This document shows, piece by piece, positions 59,005 to 63,389 of a stretch of 64,000 nucleotides of DNA. The notes under the pieces are model-generated. The model was given only the letters and a program-made list of their open reading frames with translations. It was not told the DNA's origin and did no database searches. A program made the position numbers and the translations under genes. Position 1 is the first letter of the stretch, and every line of letters begins with the position of its first letter. Origin of the DNA: Bathynomus jamesi (taxonomy: Eukaryota > Arthropoda > Malacostraca > Isopoda > Cirolanidae); NCBI GenBank assembly GCA_023014485.1, contig JAJOZX010012261.1, positions 1 to 64,000 on the forward strand. Reading direction: 5' to 3'.

Positions 59005-60773
59005 ATAGAAACGTTTTATTCGGAACGTGATTATTTTTAACTTTTCGTGTAATTGAAGAAGGCTAAAATCGGCTTCTCTTTCGGAATAAGCTTTAAGAAC
59101 TTGTTAGGCTAAGCAAATTACCGAACTCAAGGTTGGTAGGTAGGTACCTAAGTTTTAAGGTCAAAACTTGTTCCCTATCTCGCTGTTGGAGGTACGGTCT
59201 GATCTATCATTTAGGGACTAAGCTTACAGCTCACACATTAACTGTCAGATTCGTATTTGGTAAGAATTTGTAAATTGTATCAAAGTTGCTCATGAGTCCT
59301 ACCACAATAAAACCATGGTTAGGTTTTGCTATCATCTCTTTCAACTGCAATGCTGCATACAGGGCTTAGAGATTGGTTCTTGACATAATCCACCACTGGT
59401 AAAGTCAAACTTGAAGGGTAATTTCGTTCTTAAAAGTGTGTAAATTACGCCATAAATTTGTTTATTTAATGAGGAAACGTGTGCCCTGATACTTCGTTTA
59501 CCGAGTGTAGCTAAAATTTTTTAGTAAAATTTACATCATAATTGTTAATCGGTTGAAAACTCTCCTCTTCAGTCCTTGTATTTGCTTCCTTAGTTTAAAG
59601 TTTTAGAATCGGAAGAACGCCACTTACAGGATGTTGCATTTGCCAATTCTCGCTCTCTTAATTTTCACCACTCAAAGGTCCAAGCAGGACACATTTCAAC
59701 AGTGGAAGTGTTGCGTTTCCTGAAGAGTTACGAAGATGAAACGGACTACACTGTGTGGGCAGCCATCCACAACATCCTTTCCCAACTCAACCAGCTTCTT
59801 TCTCACACCACCTACCAGCCGCTATACATGGCGTTTGTCAGGAAGTTGTTAGCGAAGATTGCCGTTAAAGTTGGGTGGGAAGCAAATCCGAATGAAAGTA
59901 AGTCATTGCAGCAATTTAACATTGTTCAATATTTAGAGTATTTATCAAACGTATGGTTTTCATTTTCTAATCGACTGAAATATTTATTGCAATATGTTGA
60001 AAGCAGTTGTTTCCACTTTATTGACTTTTGTTATTTTAACTATTTGGTTTTATTTCGCGTCCAATCTCCTAACTGCTTTACTGCCCTGAGAAATTTCACC
60101 CATTCGTAGTTACATCATCGAAGTTAGAGTAATCCTTCTATAAAATGTAGTTGTATCATAAGATAACTAAGTTTCTACTGTTTAGTTCCCTTTCTTTGTT
60201 CAGTTTCCTTATTTTTACTTTCTTCTGAGCCGTAAAGTACAAAACGTAATATTTTCTCGTACGATTGTCAGGCCATTTAAACACCCTCCTTCGGTCTCTC
60301 GTTCTTCATCGTCTGGGCACTTACGGTGAAGAGTCCGTGGTTGAGGAAGCCAAGAGGCGACTCAGTGCCCATCTCAATGGAACTGCCGTGTTGCCGGCTG
60401 ATTTGAGGTCTCCCGTATACAAAACAGTTTTGAGCAAGGCTTGCGAAACTACTTTCCAGCAAATGATTAACGTAAGGTTAAAGTTCAACTGAAGTAAAAC
60501 TGCCGTAGAGTTTTATTGAACTATTTTGGTTCTTCATATCCATTTGAATCAATATTCTGAATTCACAATACGAGTTGAAAAGTGTTTGTGATAGATAAAT
60601 AATTGGTGGTAGAATAATGTTTGTGGTATGTAAGTTTTTATTTGAATGTTTTTTTTTTATTTTAGCTTTACCGGGTGACTGATTTGCATGAAGAAAAGGA
60701 TAGGATATCAACCTCATTGGGCGCTACCAAAGACCCTAATTTGATTCAAAAAGTTCTTCAATTTGCTATGTCG
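26018..60773 (+). CDS. NPEPPS: Puromycin-sensitive aminopeptidase (M1 zinc metallopeptidase), 13 exons, 3' end off the window
   Basis: Cytosolic M1 aminopeptidase that trims N-terminal residues from peptides. Exons: 26018-26139, 41487-41725, 42278-42425, 42983-43129, 47244-47394, 47782-47930, 48132-48401, 48541-48772, 51251-51419, 58090-58195, 59678-59897, 60272-60471, 60666-60773. All junctions are GT-AG with compatible phases, giving about 754 codons. Substrate-binding GAMEN is at residues 270-274. The zinc site HEIAH is at 306-310 with the third ligand E329 in LWLNEG, i.e. HExxH-x18-E, split by an intron between M319 and E320. The proposed transition-state Tyr is Y392 (NISYCKGAS). The catalytic residues are present, so the protein looks functional. 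Exon 1 has a one-base deficit in a T-run. Roughly the last 120-140 residues (end of the helical C-terminal domain) lie beyond 64 kb. Introns are swollen by transposons. Confidence 0.93.
26140..26737 (+). other. Start of aminopeptidase coding intron 1
   Basis: Non-coding. 26506-26586 contains a repeat fragment ending GGGTTAA, similar to 12719-12797. Nothing else recognised before LINE A. Confidence 0.5.
26738..27263 (+). pseudogene. LINE A, left part: Jockey-like reverse transcriptase
   Basis: Encodes [33 protein letters not shown] and [10 protein letters not shown] (the YADD box with a changed residue). Then [11 protein letters not shown] and SLNILGISF, the RT palm/thumb. It stops abruptly at about 27263. 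The expected next residues appear at 39183, on the other side of LINE B, so this is one element split by later insertions. Confidence 0.8.
27264..27811 (+). pseudogene. LINE B, left part: CR1/L2-like reverse transcriptase
   Basis: Encodes [60 protein letters not shown] and [16 protein letters not shown] across a few frame breaks. It ends in a (TA)n tract where IND should follow. The continuation (DFPHSSDIL, then FTDDTT) is at 37907, so a 10.1-kb block was inserted here. Confidence 0.82.
27812..27868. repeat. (TA)n and TACACA microsatellite
   Basis: TA repeat with ACAC interruptions between LINE B and the first mariner. Confidence 0.9.
27869..29078 (-). mobile_element. Full-length mariner-type element, inactivated
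   Basis: TIR CAGGGTGTACATAAAGTCAG with its inverse at the right end (last base changed). 1.2 kb, the normal mariner size. The transposase lies on the minus strand in pieces (28014-29003). Flanked by (TA)n on both sides. Confidence 0.9.
28014..29003 (-). pseudogene. Mariner transposase, PLDF-type, broken by frameshifts
   Basis: Read on the minus strand from 29003. [20 protein letters not shown] opens the paired HTH region, with [15 protein letters not shown] as linker and [20 protein letters not shown] as second [12 protein letters not shown] (first Asp) lies near 28540-28565. [18 protein letters not shown] (second Asp) is in the frame 28492-28241, and [18 protein letters not shown] (third Asp) is in the frame 28274-28014. 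At least two frameshifts separate these blocks. The third-Asp motif groups it with the DD41D-like copies at 19818 and 31219. Confidence 0.87.
29079..29136. repeat. (TA)n microsatellite
   Basis: TA repeat with a single CCGG interruption, grading into ATCT units. Confidence 0.92.
29462..30267 (+). mobile_element. Tigger/pogo element (806 bp), internally deleted
   Basis: TIR CAGTGGAACCTCAATATACG with an inverted copy ending TTCCACTG, TA at both flanks. A start codon at 29715 opens [19 protein letters not shown], the usual Tigger transposase N-terminus, then the frame stops. The catalytic domain is missing. Nested in the hAT at 29137. Confidence 0.88.
30582..30932 (+). pseudogene. hAT transposase C-terminal (dimerisation) domain
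   Basis: Encodes [20 protein letters not shown] followed by [22 protein letters not shown], the strongly conserved hAT dimerisation block (SA-ERSFS, LK-IK--LR--M---RL--L). It ends with its own stop at 30930-30932. No catalytic part is left in this copy. Confidence 0.88.
31166..31218. repeat. (TA)n microsatellite
   Basis: TA repeat followed by CACACA, directly before a mariner TIR. Confidence 0.93.
31219..32011 (+). mobile_element. DD41D-type mariner, deleted, with about 100-bp TIRs
   Basis: CAGTGTGTCCGTAAAGTCAT and its inverse at the right end; similarity between the two ends extends for about 100 bp. 793 bp. TA follows on the right; the left flank is CACA. The transposase 3' part is at 31434-31897. 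Confidence 0.88.
31434..31897 (+). pseudogene. Mariner transposase, second and third Asp region, frameshifted
   Basis: [20 protein letters not shown] is in the first frame and [16 protein letters not shown] in the second, with the shift near 31660-31680. Allowing for the shift, 41 residues separate the two Asp residues. It ends THIELC-like (RGAHIELC) with a stop at 31895-31897. The first Asp and DNA-binding domains are deleted. Confidence 0.85.
32019..32230. mobile_element. MITE X, left half of a split copy
   Basis: Starts GAGGGGTCGTGCGTCTTAAT and matches, in reverse orientation, the right half of the copy at 54221-55939. Its partner half is at 36674-36872; about 4.4 kb of later insertions separate them. 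Confidence 0.75.
32248..32372. repeat. Penelope-like terminal fragment, fold-back
   Basis: AAAACCACGAAGGAAAAAAG is followed by its own inverse CTTTTTTCCTTCGTGGTTTT across a shortened loop (GCGCTTGAGCACCCC). Same family as 39969-40155. Confidence 0.7.
32373..32431. repeat. (TA)n microsatellite
   Basis: TA repeat immediately before the TTAGGG terminus of the next element. Confidence 0.93.
32432..35569 (+). mobile_element. 3.1-kb DNA transposon with TTAGGGTGCATCAAA termini, superfamily unresolved
   Basis: TTAGGGTGCATCAAA at the left and the exact inverse TTTGATGCACCCTAA at the right. The flanks are (TA)n, so the target duplication cannot be read. One gene, 32923-35178, is disabled by one frameshift and two nonsense codons. 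Confidence 0.85.
32923..35178 (+). pseudogene. Transposase-like protein with C2H and RW motifs, disabled
   Basis: The first frame (415 codons from the ATG at 32923) has a Lys/Glu-rich middle and reaches [11 protein letters not shown], a likely first catalytic Asp. A 5-base tandem duplication (GTGCT GTGCT, 34130-34139) then shifts the frame. In the next frame come [20 protein letters not shown] (a CxxH motif), then [20 protein letters not shown]. Nonsense codons occur at 34632-34634 and about 34710. The C-terminus includes [20 protein letters not shown] and ends at 35178. The order Asp, CxxH, RW resembles the RNase H-fold transposases that carry a (C/D)2H motif (hAT, MULE, P and Kolobok), but I cannot place it in one of them. 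Confidence 0.72.
35570..35640. repeat. (TA)n microsatellite
   Basis: TA repeat with AAATA interruptions to the right of the 32432 element. Confidence 0.92.
35641..35745. repeat. Penelope-like terminal fragment
   Basis: Same ATTTCACGAAAGTAACACGTG and ACCACGAAGGAAA modules as 39969-40155, but with the loop region deleted. Bordered by (TA)n. Confidence 0.65.
35763..36671 (+). mobile_element. Tigger/pogo element (909 bp), catalytic domain deleted
   Basis: TIR CAGTGGACCCCTGACTTGAG with the inverse, ending GGGGGTCCACTG, followed by TA. Secondary copies of GATTTGAGTACG near each end. Carries the N-terminal transposase piece at 36140-36550. Confidence 0.9.
36140..36550 (+). pseudogene. Tigger transposase N-terminus (CENP-B-type HTH)
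   Basis: [20 protein letters not shown] then [20 protein letters not shown] is the Psq-type first [23 protein letters not shown] begins the CENP-B/Tc5-type second HTH. The frame ends at 36548-36550, where the element has lost its DDE domain. Confidence 0.87.
36674..36872. mobile_element. MITE X, right half of the split copy
   Basis: Matches the left half of 54221-55939 in reverse: GGCGCTTAGGTACCTTAAGA, then GAACCCCTC at the end. Completes the copy begun at 32019. Confidence 0.78.
36877..37890 (+). mobile_element. Tigger/pogo element (1.0 kb), N-terminal part of gene deleted
   Basis: TIR CAGGAATACCCTGCATAGTA and inverse ACTATGCGGTGTATTCCTA. TA on both sides. Holds the transposase C-terminus at 37131-37475. 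Confidence 0.85.
37131..37475 (+). pseudogene. Tigger/Jerky-type transposase C-terminus
   Basis: Encodes [20 protein letters not shown] followed by [15 protein letters not shown] and an acidic stretch, the usual C-terminal part of Tigger/Jerky transposases. The DNA-binding and DDE parts are absent in this copy. Confidence 0.78.
37891..37906. repeat. (TA)n at the right edge of the 10-kb insertion block
   Basis: Short TA run; the LINE B frame resumes immediately after it. Confidence 0.8.
37907..39182 (+). pseudogene. LINE B, right part: reverse transcriptase palm to 3' tail
   Basis: Starts at [19 protein letters not shown] (the YADD box as FTDD), the direct continuation of 27811. Then [32 protein letters not shown] and, from 38250, the thumb and C-terminus ([33 protein letters not shown]), with a stop at about 38746. 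The 3' UTR ends in ATTCAATTCAA-type tail sequence at about 39182. Confidence 0.85.
39183..39269 (+). pseudogene. LINE A, middle fragment between LINE B and a hAT
   Basis: Encodes [11 protein letters not shown], then, one frame over, [15 protein letters not shown]. This is the stretch missing between 27263 and 40378. The last 8 bases are the hAT target site. Confidence 0.7.
39969..40155. repeat. Penelope-like terminal palindrome with hammerhead-like core
   Basis: 40011-40075 (ATGAATAAAACCACGAAGG to CGCTTTCGTCTAATG) is repeated inverted at 40088-40154, arms of about 65 bp with a 12-base loop. The right arm plus loop reads CTGAGGATGTCATTAGACGA then AAGCGC, i.e. the CUGANGA ... GAAA arrangement of Penelope-associated hammerheads. 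Flanked by (TA)n. Confidence 0.7.
40156..40198. repeat. (TA)n microsatellite
   Basis: TA repeat after the Penelope-like palindrome. Confidence 0.92.
40378..40893 (+). pseudogene. LINE A, right part: ORF2 C-terminus and 3' tail
   Basis: Encodes [20 protein letters not shown] and [20 protein letters not shown], then a degraded C-terminus ([27 protein letters not shown]). It ends in TTGGGGCCCCTCCTTCCTGC followed by an A run at about 40882-40893. Confidence 0.8.
40894..41486 (+). other. End of aminopeptidase coding intron 1
   Basis: Nothing recognised; AT-rich. Confidence 0.4.
41487..41725 (+). CDS. NPEPPS: Aminopeptidase exon 2
   Basis: Acceptor TTACTTTCAG ends at 41486. Encodes [19 protein letters not shown] to [18 protein letters not shown] sequence ([16 protein letters not shown]), the M1 N-terminal beta domain. 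Donor ACTGT then GTAAGT, phase 2. Confidence 0.93.
42278..42425 (+). CDS. NPEPPS: Aminopeptidase exon 3
   Basis: Acceptor CATTGTAG ends at 42277. Encodes [20 protein letters not shown] then [15 protein letters not shown], a highly conserved M1 block, ending VALSNM. Donor ATG then GTGATT, phase 0. Confidence 0.95.
42983..43129 (+). CDS. NPEPPS: Aminopeptidase exon 4
   Basis: Acceptor TTCATTTTAG ends at 42982. Encodes [20 protein letters not shown] and [14 protein letters not shown]. Donor GTA then GTAAGC, phase 0; 49 codons exactly. Confidence 0.93.
43130..43864 (+). other. Aminopeptidase intron 4, first part
   Basis: Non-coding. 43345-43412 is a CTCCTTCACGCC ... GGGGTTAA repeat fragment. 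43590-43870 has the inverted pair GAGGCACTCCGGACCACAA and TGTGGTCCGGAGCGCCTCA at its ends, a small MITE-like unit. Confidence 0.55.
43865..44208 (-). mobile_element. Penelope-like element remnant, 3' end
   Basis: On the minus strand 44180-44030 reads [20 protein letters not shown] then [12 protein letters not shown], resembling the C-terminal end of the GIY-YIG region of Penelope-like proteins. Downstream on that strand is a CTGATGAG ... GAAA core (43946-43917) and CTTTTTCCTTGTGGGTTTGC before TATATA. Part of the same coding sequence recurs inverted at 45590-45657, so the mariner at 44209 sits between two inverted Penelope pieces. Confidence 0.6.
44209..45587 (-). mobile_element. Full-length DD34D mariner, inactivated
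   Basis: The TIRs share CACTCAATATATTTTG and are inverted, with TA on both sides. 1.38 kb. The transposase on the minus strand is at 45407-44390. Confidence 0.88.
44390..45407 (-). pseudogene. DD34D mariner transposase, frameshifted
   Basis: Read on the minus strand. 45407-44991 is the N-terminal DNA-binding region ([36 protein letters not shown]). First-Asp block [17 protein letters not shown] ([17 protein letters not shown]) is near 44882. [13 protein letters not shown] follows. [17 protein letters not shown] (second Asp) and [19 protein letters not shown] (third Asp) are in 44647-44390; 34 residues lie between the last two Asp residues. The three open stretches are in different frames, so at least two indels disable it. 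Confidence 0.87.
45590..45660 (+). pseudogene. Inverted Penelope-like coding fragment
   Basis: Reads CAFIHF, then [13 protein letters not shown] on the + strand, the inverse of 44050-44150 with a few differences. Confidence 0.55.
45664..46180 (-). pseudogene. Mariner-type transposase 3' fragment with an inverted scrap
   Basis: On the minus strand 46065-45721 includes [40 protein letters not shown] and a [11 protein letters not shown]-terminus. The second-Asp block lies in a neighbouring frame. On the + strand 46090-46175 repeats the [15 protein letters not shown] block in opposite orientation. Element ends not located. Confidence 0.75.
46186..46222 (+). repeat. Penelope-like tail scrap
   Basis: GAAAGGCCTTGGAATCG then CTTTTTCCTTGTGAGTTTGTG leading into (TA)n, the same tail as 43917-43865 on the other strand. 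Confidence 0.6.
46223..46331. repeat. (TA)n microsatellite
   Basis: About 110 bases of TA repeat with AAT interruptions. Confidence 0.95.
46375..46610 (+). pseudogene. 3' end of an RTE-like LINE
   Basis: Encodes [20 protein letters not shown] and KHGLDLGD, then WRRFVRS, typical of the last residues of RTE/L2-type ORFs (GRPR-RW-D-V, WR-LV). No RT core. Confidence 0.65.
46620..47243 (+). other. Aminopeptidase intron 4, last part
   Basis: Nothing recognised. Confidence 0.4.
47244..47394 (+). CDS. NPEPPS: Aminopeptidase exon 5
   Basis: Acceptor TTCTTTTAG ends at 47243. Encodes [19 protein letters not shown] and [17 protein letters not shown]. Donor GTTG then GTAGGA, phase 1. Confidence 0.94.
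47395..47781 (+). other. Aminopeptidase intron 5
   Basis: Short intron, no repeat recognised. Confidence 0.7.
47782..47930 (+). CDS. NPEPPS: Aminopeptidase exon 6 (GAMEN and HEXXH)
   Basis: Acceptor TTCTTGAAG ends at 47781. Encodes [19 protein letters not shown] and [18 protein letters not shown], i.e. the exopeptidase signature and the first two zinc ligands. Donor ATG then GTGAGA, phase 0. Confidence 0.96.
48132..48401 (+). CDS. NPEPPS: Aminopeptidase exon 7 (third zinc ligand, catalytic Tyr)
   Basis: Acceptor GTGAAATCAG ends at 48131. Encodes [20 protein letters not shown] with zinc-ligand E329, then [20 protein letters not shown] with Y392. Donor GATGAA then GTGAGT, phase 0; 90 codons. 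Confidence 0.96.
48541..48772 (+). CDS. NPEPPS: Aminopeptidase exon 8
   Basis: Acceptor TGATCAAAG ends at 48540. Encodes [20 protein letters not shown] to [14 protein letters not shown]. Donor GTTG then GTAGGT, phase 1. Confidence 0.94.
48942..50235. mobile_element. hAT-type element, first member of a tandem doublet
   Basis: Ends CAATGTTCCCTCTAA and TTAGAGGGAACATTG. The left flank ATCATGAG (48934-48941) matches the far side of the second copy. On the minus strand, about 50110-49960 reads like a hAT C-terminal domain ([18 protein letters not shown]). The section 49430-49870 is absent from the second copy. Confidence 0.8.
50246..51068. mobile_element. hAT-type element, second member of the tandem doublet
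   Basis: Same termini and orientation as 48942-50235, about 470 bp shorter internally. The right flank ATCATGAG (51069-51076) equals the left flank of the first copy; the 10-base spacer between copies is AATTCATGAG. Confidence 0.82.
51251..51419 (+). CDS. NPEPPS: Aminopeptidase exon 9
   Basis: Acceptor TTTTTATCAG ends at 51250. Encodes [16 protein letters not shown] to [15 protein letters not shown]. Donor ATAG then GTGAGG, phase 2. Confidence 0.93.
51421..51880 (+). other. Aminopeptidase intron 9, first part
   Basis: 51446-51658 is open (70 codons, Arg/Lys-rich) but resembles no family I know. It is probably a transposon scrap; no splice sites frame it. Confidence 0.4.
51885..51950. repeat. 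Penelope-like tail scrap
   Basis: ATGATGCACACCCACAAGG, AAAAGCGACTCCAAGGCC and a following TATATA tract match the Penelope tail at 43865-43920. Confidence 0.6.
51961..52165. repeat. 200-bp palindrome of SINE body sequence
   Basis: AACTGCAAACAACACACAGT at the left is inverted at 52146-52165. The arms (about 100 bp each) include GGAGGGAGAACGAACAAATG and ACAAGATGAGGAGGG. The same body follows the tRNA-like head at 52255-52330, so this is two inverted copies of a SINE body without heads. Confidence 0.8.
52255..52378 (+). mobile_element. tRNA-derived SINE
   Basis: The head (52255-52330) has an A-box-like GGTGTAGTGGATAGC and a B box GGTTCGATTCC, with GAGGT and ACCTC ends able to pair. The anticodon arm is TCTGA / TCGGA with loop CCGGCAA; the base before the anticodon is C instead of U, so it is unlikely to be a working tRNA. 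The body ATTTGTTCGTTCTCCCTCCTC leads into (TA)n. Confidence 0.8.
52379..52472. repeat. (TA)n microsatellite
   Basis: TA repeat with AATA interruptions, between the SINE and a mariner. Confidence 0.94.
52473..53375 (+). mobile_element. Mariner-type element (903 bp), catalytic core deleted
   Basis: TIR CAGGGCGTCCCAAAAAATGT with its inverse ending GGACGCCCTG, TA on both sides. DNA-binding and C-terminal parts of the transposase are present; the middle is gone. Confidence 0.9.
52564..53259 (+). pseudogene. Mariner-type transposase, first two Asp motifs deleted
   Basis: 52564-52740 encodes the first HTH ([20 protein letters not shown]). The frame then changes at about 52750-52800, and the second HTH ([17 protein letters not shown]) is read in the alternate frame up to about 53000. 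A deletion joins it to [20 protein letters not shown], the third-Asp block, followed by a normal C-terminus ending GRQFENRR. Confidence 0.86.
53376..53418. repeat. (TA)n microsatellite
   Basis: TA repeat between the mariner and the 5S-like SINE. Confidence 0.93.
53419..53583 (+). mobile_element. 5S-rRNA-like SINE fragment
   Basis: GGGTCTGGGTAGTAGTTAGA followed by TGGGAGACCG resembles the internal promoter/3' domain of 5S rRNA (GGTTAGTACTTGGATGGGAG in the standard gene). A unique body (CCCGTGGTTCGGATCCCACG) and an A-rich end follow. Origin from 5S is inferred. Confidence 0.6.
53614..53750 (+). mobile_element. tRNA-derived SINE, first of two
   Basis: A-box-like GGTGTAGTGGTTAGC and B box GGTTCGAGACC within a 70-base head, then an unrelated body up to about 53750. 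Confidence 0.75.
53753..53850 (+). mobile_element. tRNA-derived SINE, second of two
   Basis: TACCCTAGGTGGCCTAGTGG, then TTAAGACGCTGGGCTGC and a B-box-like GGTTCGGATTCC. Different from the preceding SINE, so two families lie side by side. Confidence 0.72.
53925..53985. repeat. (TA)n microsatellite
   Basis: TA repeat preceding a mariner TIR. Confidence 0.93.
53986..54212 (+). mobile_element. Mariner MITE (227 bp)
   Basis: CGGGTGAGTTAAAAGTCCGG and its inverse, ending TTTGACTCACCCTG. The core retains the last 30 or so codons of a mariner-type transposase ([21 protein letters not shown]). Confidence 0.83.
54500..55784 (+). mobile_element. Full-length cecropia-like mariner, inactivated
   Basis: TIR CATCCCATAAGTAATGTCGT with its inverse; TA on both sides (54498-54499, 55785-55786). 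1285 bp. Confidence 0.9.
54636..55660 (+). pseudogene. DD34D mariner transposase, cecropia-like, one frameshift
   Basis: Frame 1 (54636-54965): [31 protein letters not shown] and [14 protein letters not shown], the paired HTH region of the cecropia/Hsmar1 group. Frame 2 (from about 54965 to 55660): [21 protein letters not shown] (first Asp), [14 protein letters not shown] (second Asp; the usual Asn-Ala-Arg is Ile-Ala-Cys) and [18 protein letters not shown] (third Asp), with 34 residues between the last two Asp. A single shift near 54965 separates the halves, so the decay is light. Confidence 0.9.
56451..56687. mobile_element. Short TIR MITE
   Basis: TTACCATATTTTATGTCTCATAAGACGCT-type left end (written here in part) inverted at the right as AGCGTCTTACGAGGCGTAAA then ATACGGTAA. 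About 237 bp. Confidence 0.7.
56864..57565. mobile_element. Fold-back derivative of a mariner
   Basis: ACTAAAGGACCAACATTGAT, CATTGTTGGCAACACTGCAC and the following 80 bases are repeated inverted at 57400-57540. The centre (57115-57305) encodes [24 protein letters not shown] sequence in shifted frames ([20 protein letters not shown] in the literal frame), then [20 protein letters not shown], the first-Asp region of a mariner transposase. Confidence 0.75.
57744..58089 (+). other. Aminopeptidase intron 9, last part
   Basis: Nothing recognised. Confidence 0.4.
58090..58195 (+). CDS. NPEPPS: Aminopeptidase exon 10
   Basis: Acceptor CTCTCGCGCAG ends at 58089. Encodes [17 protein letters not shown] and [15 protein letters not shown] after the split Arg codon. 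Donor ATG then GTAGGT, phase 0. Confidence 0.94.
58196..59677 (+). other. Aminopeptidase intron 10
   Basis: 58325-58432 is a two-copy tandem repeat of about 54 bp (GTAAAGAAATTCGTCTTTGG). 58928-59003 is a (TTA)n microsatellite of about 25 units. No gene. Confidence 0.7.
58928..59003. repeat. (TTA)n microsatellite
   Basis: About 25 uninterrupted ATT units. Confidence 0.97.
59678..59897 (+). CDS. NPEPPS: Aminopeptidase exon 11
   Basis: Acceptor CCACTCAAAG ends at 59677. Encodes [40 protein letters not shown] and [11 protein letters not shown], the C-terminal helical domain. Donor GAAA then GTAAGT, phase 1. Confidence 0.93.
59898..60271 (+). other. Aminopeptidase intron 11
   Basis: Short AT-rich intron, nothing else seen. 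Confidence 0.7.
60272..60471 (+). CDS. NPEPPS: Aminopeptidase exon 12
   Basis: Acceptor ACGATTGTCAG ends at 60271. Encodes [33 protein letters not shown] and [13 protein letters not shown]. Donor AAC then GTAAGG, phase 0. Confidence 0.94.
60666..60773 (+). CDS. NPEPPS: Aminopeptidase exon 13 (last in window)
   Basis: Acceptor TTTTATTTTAG ends at 60665. Encodes [20 protein letters not shown] and [11 protein letters not shown]. Donor TCG then GTAAGG, phase 0. The family continues with SxEVRPQD-type sequence, which I did not find before 64000. Confidence 0.92.
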
Positions 60774-61550
60774 GTAAGGTTTTCACTCGCTGTTTAGAGT
60801 TTCATTTATCACGGAACATTTTTTTACTCAAATTCAAAATAACTCTCGTAAAACTAAATAAGACATTTTAACAGCTGTTAGTGTAATATGAAGGTTGTCC
60901 CCTCTCGTCAATACTTACGAGTAATTTATTCTCGTAATTGGTATATGTAATTTCGGCAGAAGCTGCGTCTTTCATCTAAAATATGGCGACTATTATCAGT
61001 TTCCGTGTGAGTTGTACGATGATAGTGATAATTAAATGCACATCCAAACGCAGTCCCAAAGAGACGACCAAAGTATTTTGTTTTGCATTCAAATATGTTA
61101 ATCCCGAAGGGTCCACGAAATATCTCTTTATCTACATATCTGATACGATATGAATTCCGTTGACCTTTGCACGCGAAAACAACATTACCCTTGAGTCGTC
61201 AATCGAATTCCTATTTGTTATATTTTGTTTATCTTTGCATACAAAACCCAGTCTTTGGTACATTTTGTACATAGATAATGTGTGTGCTGTCCAGGAATTT
61301 TGGTGATAATTGGTGAGTCAGGGAAGTTTGAACCAAATTTCTTAAAACTACGTGCGGAAACACATTTTAAGATATTTTGTAAAAAAAAAATCCTGTACCT
61401 TATCAAAATGTTCCGGTGAATTTTTCCTGTATCTTCAATATTTTGTTTGAGTGTGAACTTCTGTGGATGGAGTGGTTCGACTTGGTAAATTGGTTTGGCT
61501 GTAGTCATGCACTTAATGTTATGCGTAAATCCTGATGATTCATACGGTTT
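60774..61550 (+). other. Aminopeptidase intron 13, first part
   Basis: No exon or named repeat recognised. Confidence 0.4.
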
Positions 61551-62235
61551 TAGGCGAATTTGTCTACAACAATTTGTCTAAAGATACAATTCATCTACAA
61601 CAATTTATCTACAACAATTAGTCTACAGATACAATTTATCTACAATAATTTGTCTACAGATACAATTTGTCTAGAGAAACTATTACTAATATTGGACCTA
61701 GTATGTTTCATGGACTGCTCTCGATTTTCCTACGAAATTGAAAACAAGGGCAGTCGATGACCCTGATTTTGTTTCTGCAATCGGTTTTCTTGAGAAACCT
61801 GACCTGATCGAGTTTCTTATACTATTGTTTTTTGCAAGATATCGCACTAATTCTTGTCATTTTTGTGAATTTGTATGGCGTAAGCGCCACACCAGCTCGG
61901 ACTTATTCAAAAAGATGTTGGAGTGTATTGCGTCGTTTCAGTAAATAAATTTATTCAATATCCAATAACATTTTTCTTTATCATTTCTCAAGAAAACCGA
62001 TTGCAGAAACAAATTTTTCATTTTTTTGAAAAAATTAATAATAATTAACATCAAATAGCTTTCATTTTTCCTCTCTAGACAAATTGTATCTGTAGACAAA
62101 TTATTGTAGATAAATTGTATCTGTAGACAAATTATTGTAGATAAATTGTATCTGTAGACTAATTGCTGTAGATAAATTGTTGTAGATGAATTATTGTATC
62201 TAGACAAATTGTTGTAGACAAATTCACCGGACACC
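61551..62235. mobile_element. Fold-back element with terminal arrays of short subrepeats
   Basis: GGCGAATTTGTCTACAACAA at the left and TTGTAGACAAATTCACCGG at the right are inverted. Both ends are arrays of units like TCTACAACAATTTG and TCTACAGATACAATTTG (61560-61680; 62078-62226). An inner pair TCTGCAATCGGTTTTCTTGA / TCAAGAAAACCGATTGCAGA (61775-61797; 61984-62011) is also inverted. The centre has a 68-codon frame (61738-61944) with no recognisable domain. Confidence 0.75.
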
Positions 62236-63389
62236 GATTCATACACCACGATCTCTGTGCCCTGTAAATTTTATGGAAATCTTGCAGGATCTTTCAATCT
62301 ACAACCCTGTAGTTACCGCAGTGATGGGGAAAAGAACTGATTTTGGAAAATTTTACACGTTATCATACATTCCACATAAATACAACTGTGGAGCAAATCT
62401 TGTGACAACTGTTTACTCTTCCATCACAACAGAGTTGCTATGAAAAAAAGCTTGTGCGCTCAACTTAGCCTCCAAAATCTACTTGTCTCGCAAATTTGGT
62501 GAAAATTGGCATGAAATATTGAAGTTGCTCGTGTTACCTCAGCCTGGAAATTTTGTAGTCTGTCTTTACCCAAGTCCATACCTATTCTGTAAATTTTACT
62601 TTAGAAGGTTTTTATATAACTCCCTGGATGAAAAAATTCGTGATCAGTTTATAAAGACATTTAGATCTCCATGTAATATGTAGGAGAAAGAATTATACTG
62701 TACATCAAGATAATCTATACGATGTGGCCGAGTGTTTGAAACGGGCATTGTTTTTAGTTTTAAAATTCTACTGAGAATATTGTAGAGTTTTTGGGGAAAT
62801 AAGGAGGTTAAATGATTTTTATTTTATAAAGCAGTCAGTCACTGTTCTATAACTTAAAGGAAGCATTTATTTATGGGAGGATTAATGATGCAACTGGACC
62901 GGTTTCCAAAAAAGATGGTCCAGACCACTGTTTTTCAAAATTTCCAAGTATGAATTTTAGCTTAACTACTCGGTTGCTTTAATATGAATAACGCTGGAAT
63001 AACACGTTTCTAGCGCAATTTGTTACTTAACTGTCTGAAGTAAATAGCTTTAGATTCTGGCCTAGTCCAAAGATCGCAGGTTGCATTATTAGCGAAGATA
63101 TGAAGTCGCGATAAAGCTTTGAAAAAATAACCACTCTAAAAGAACAAAGCCAAAGCAATTTCAGAGATCCAGAAAAAAAGATATGTGCGTTTTTAAGGAA
63201 GAGGAAATGTTTATAATGTCAGTGTGTTTACTTCATTAAGAAATTTTACTTTTAGGGTTCTTAATTTTCATCCCCAAATGTAAAATCAGTTACCCCTTCG
63301 TTGGAAACTCTTGGATGTCGGTAATGTCAGTAATTTATAGGGTTTGATGGATTATGAACTTTTTCACAATATTTCGACGATTCAAAGCG
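62236..63389 (+). other. Unassigned intron sequence
   Basis: No aminopeptidase exon seen. 62483-62683 is open but looks like non-coding repeat sequence. Confidence 0.4.

Noticed and set aside
62483..62683. Candidate last aminopeptidase exon
   Set aside because: Its translation does not resemble the M1 C-terminus and it lacks a convincing acceptor in the right phase.
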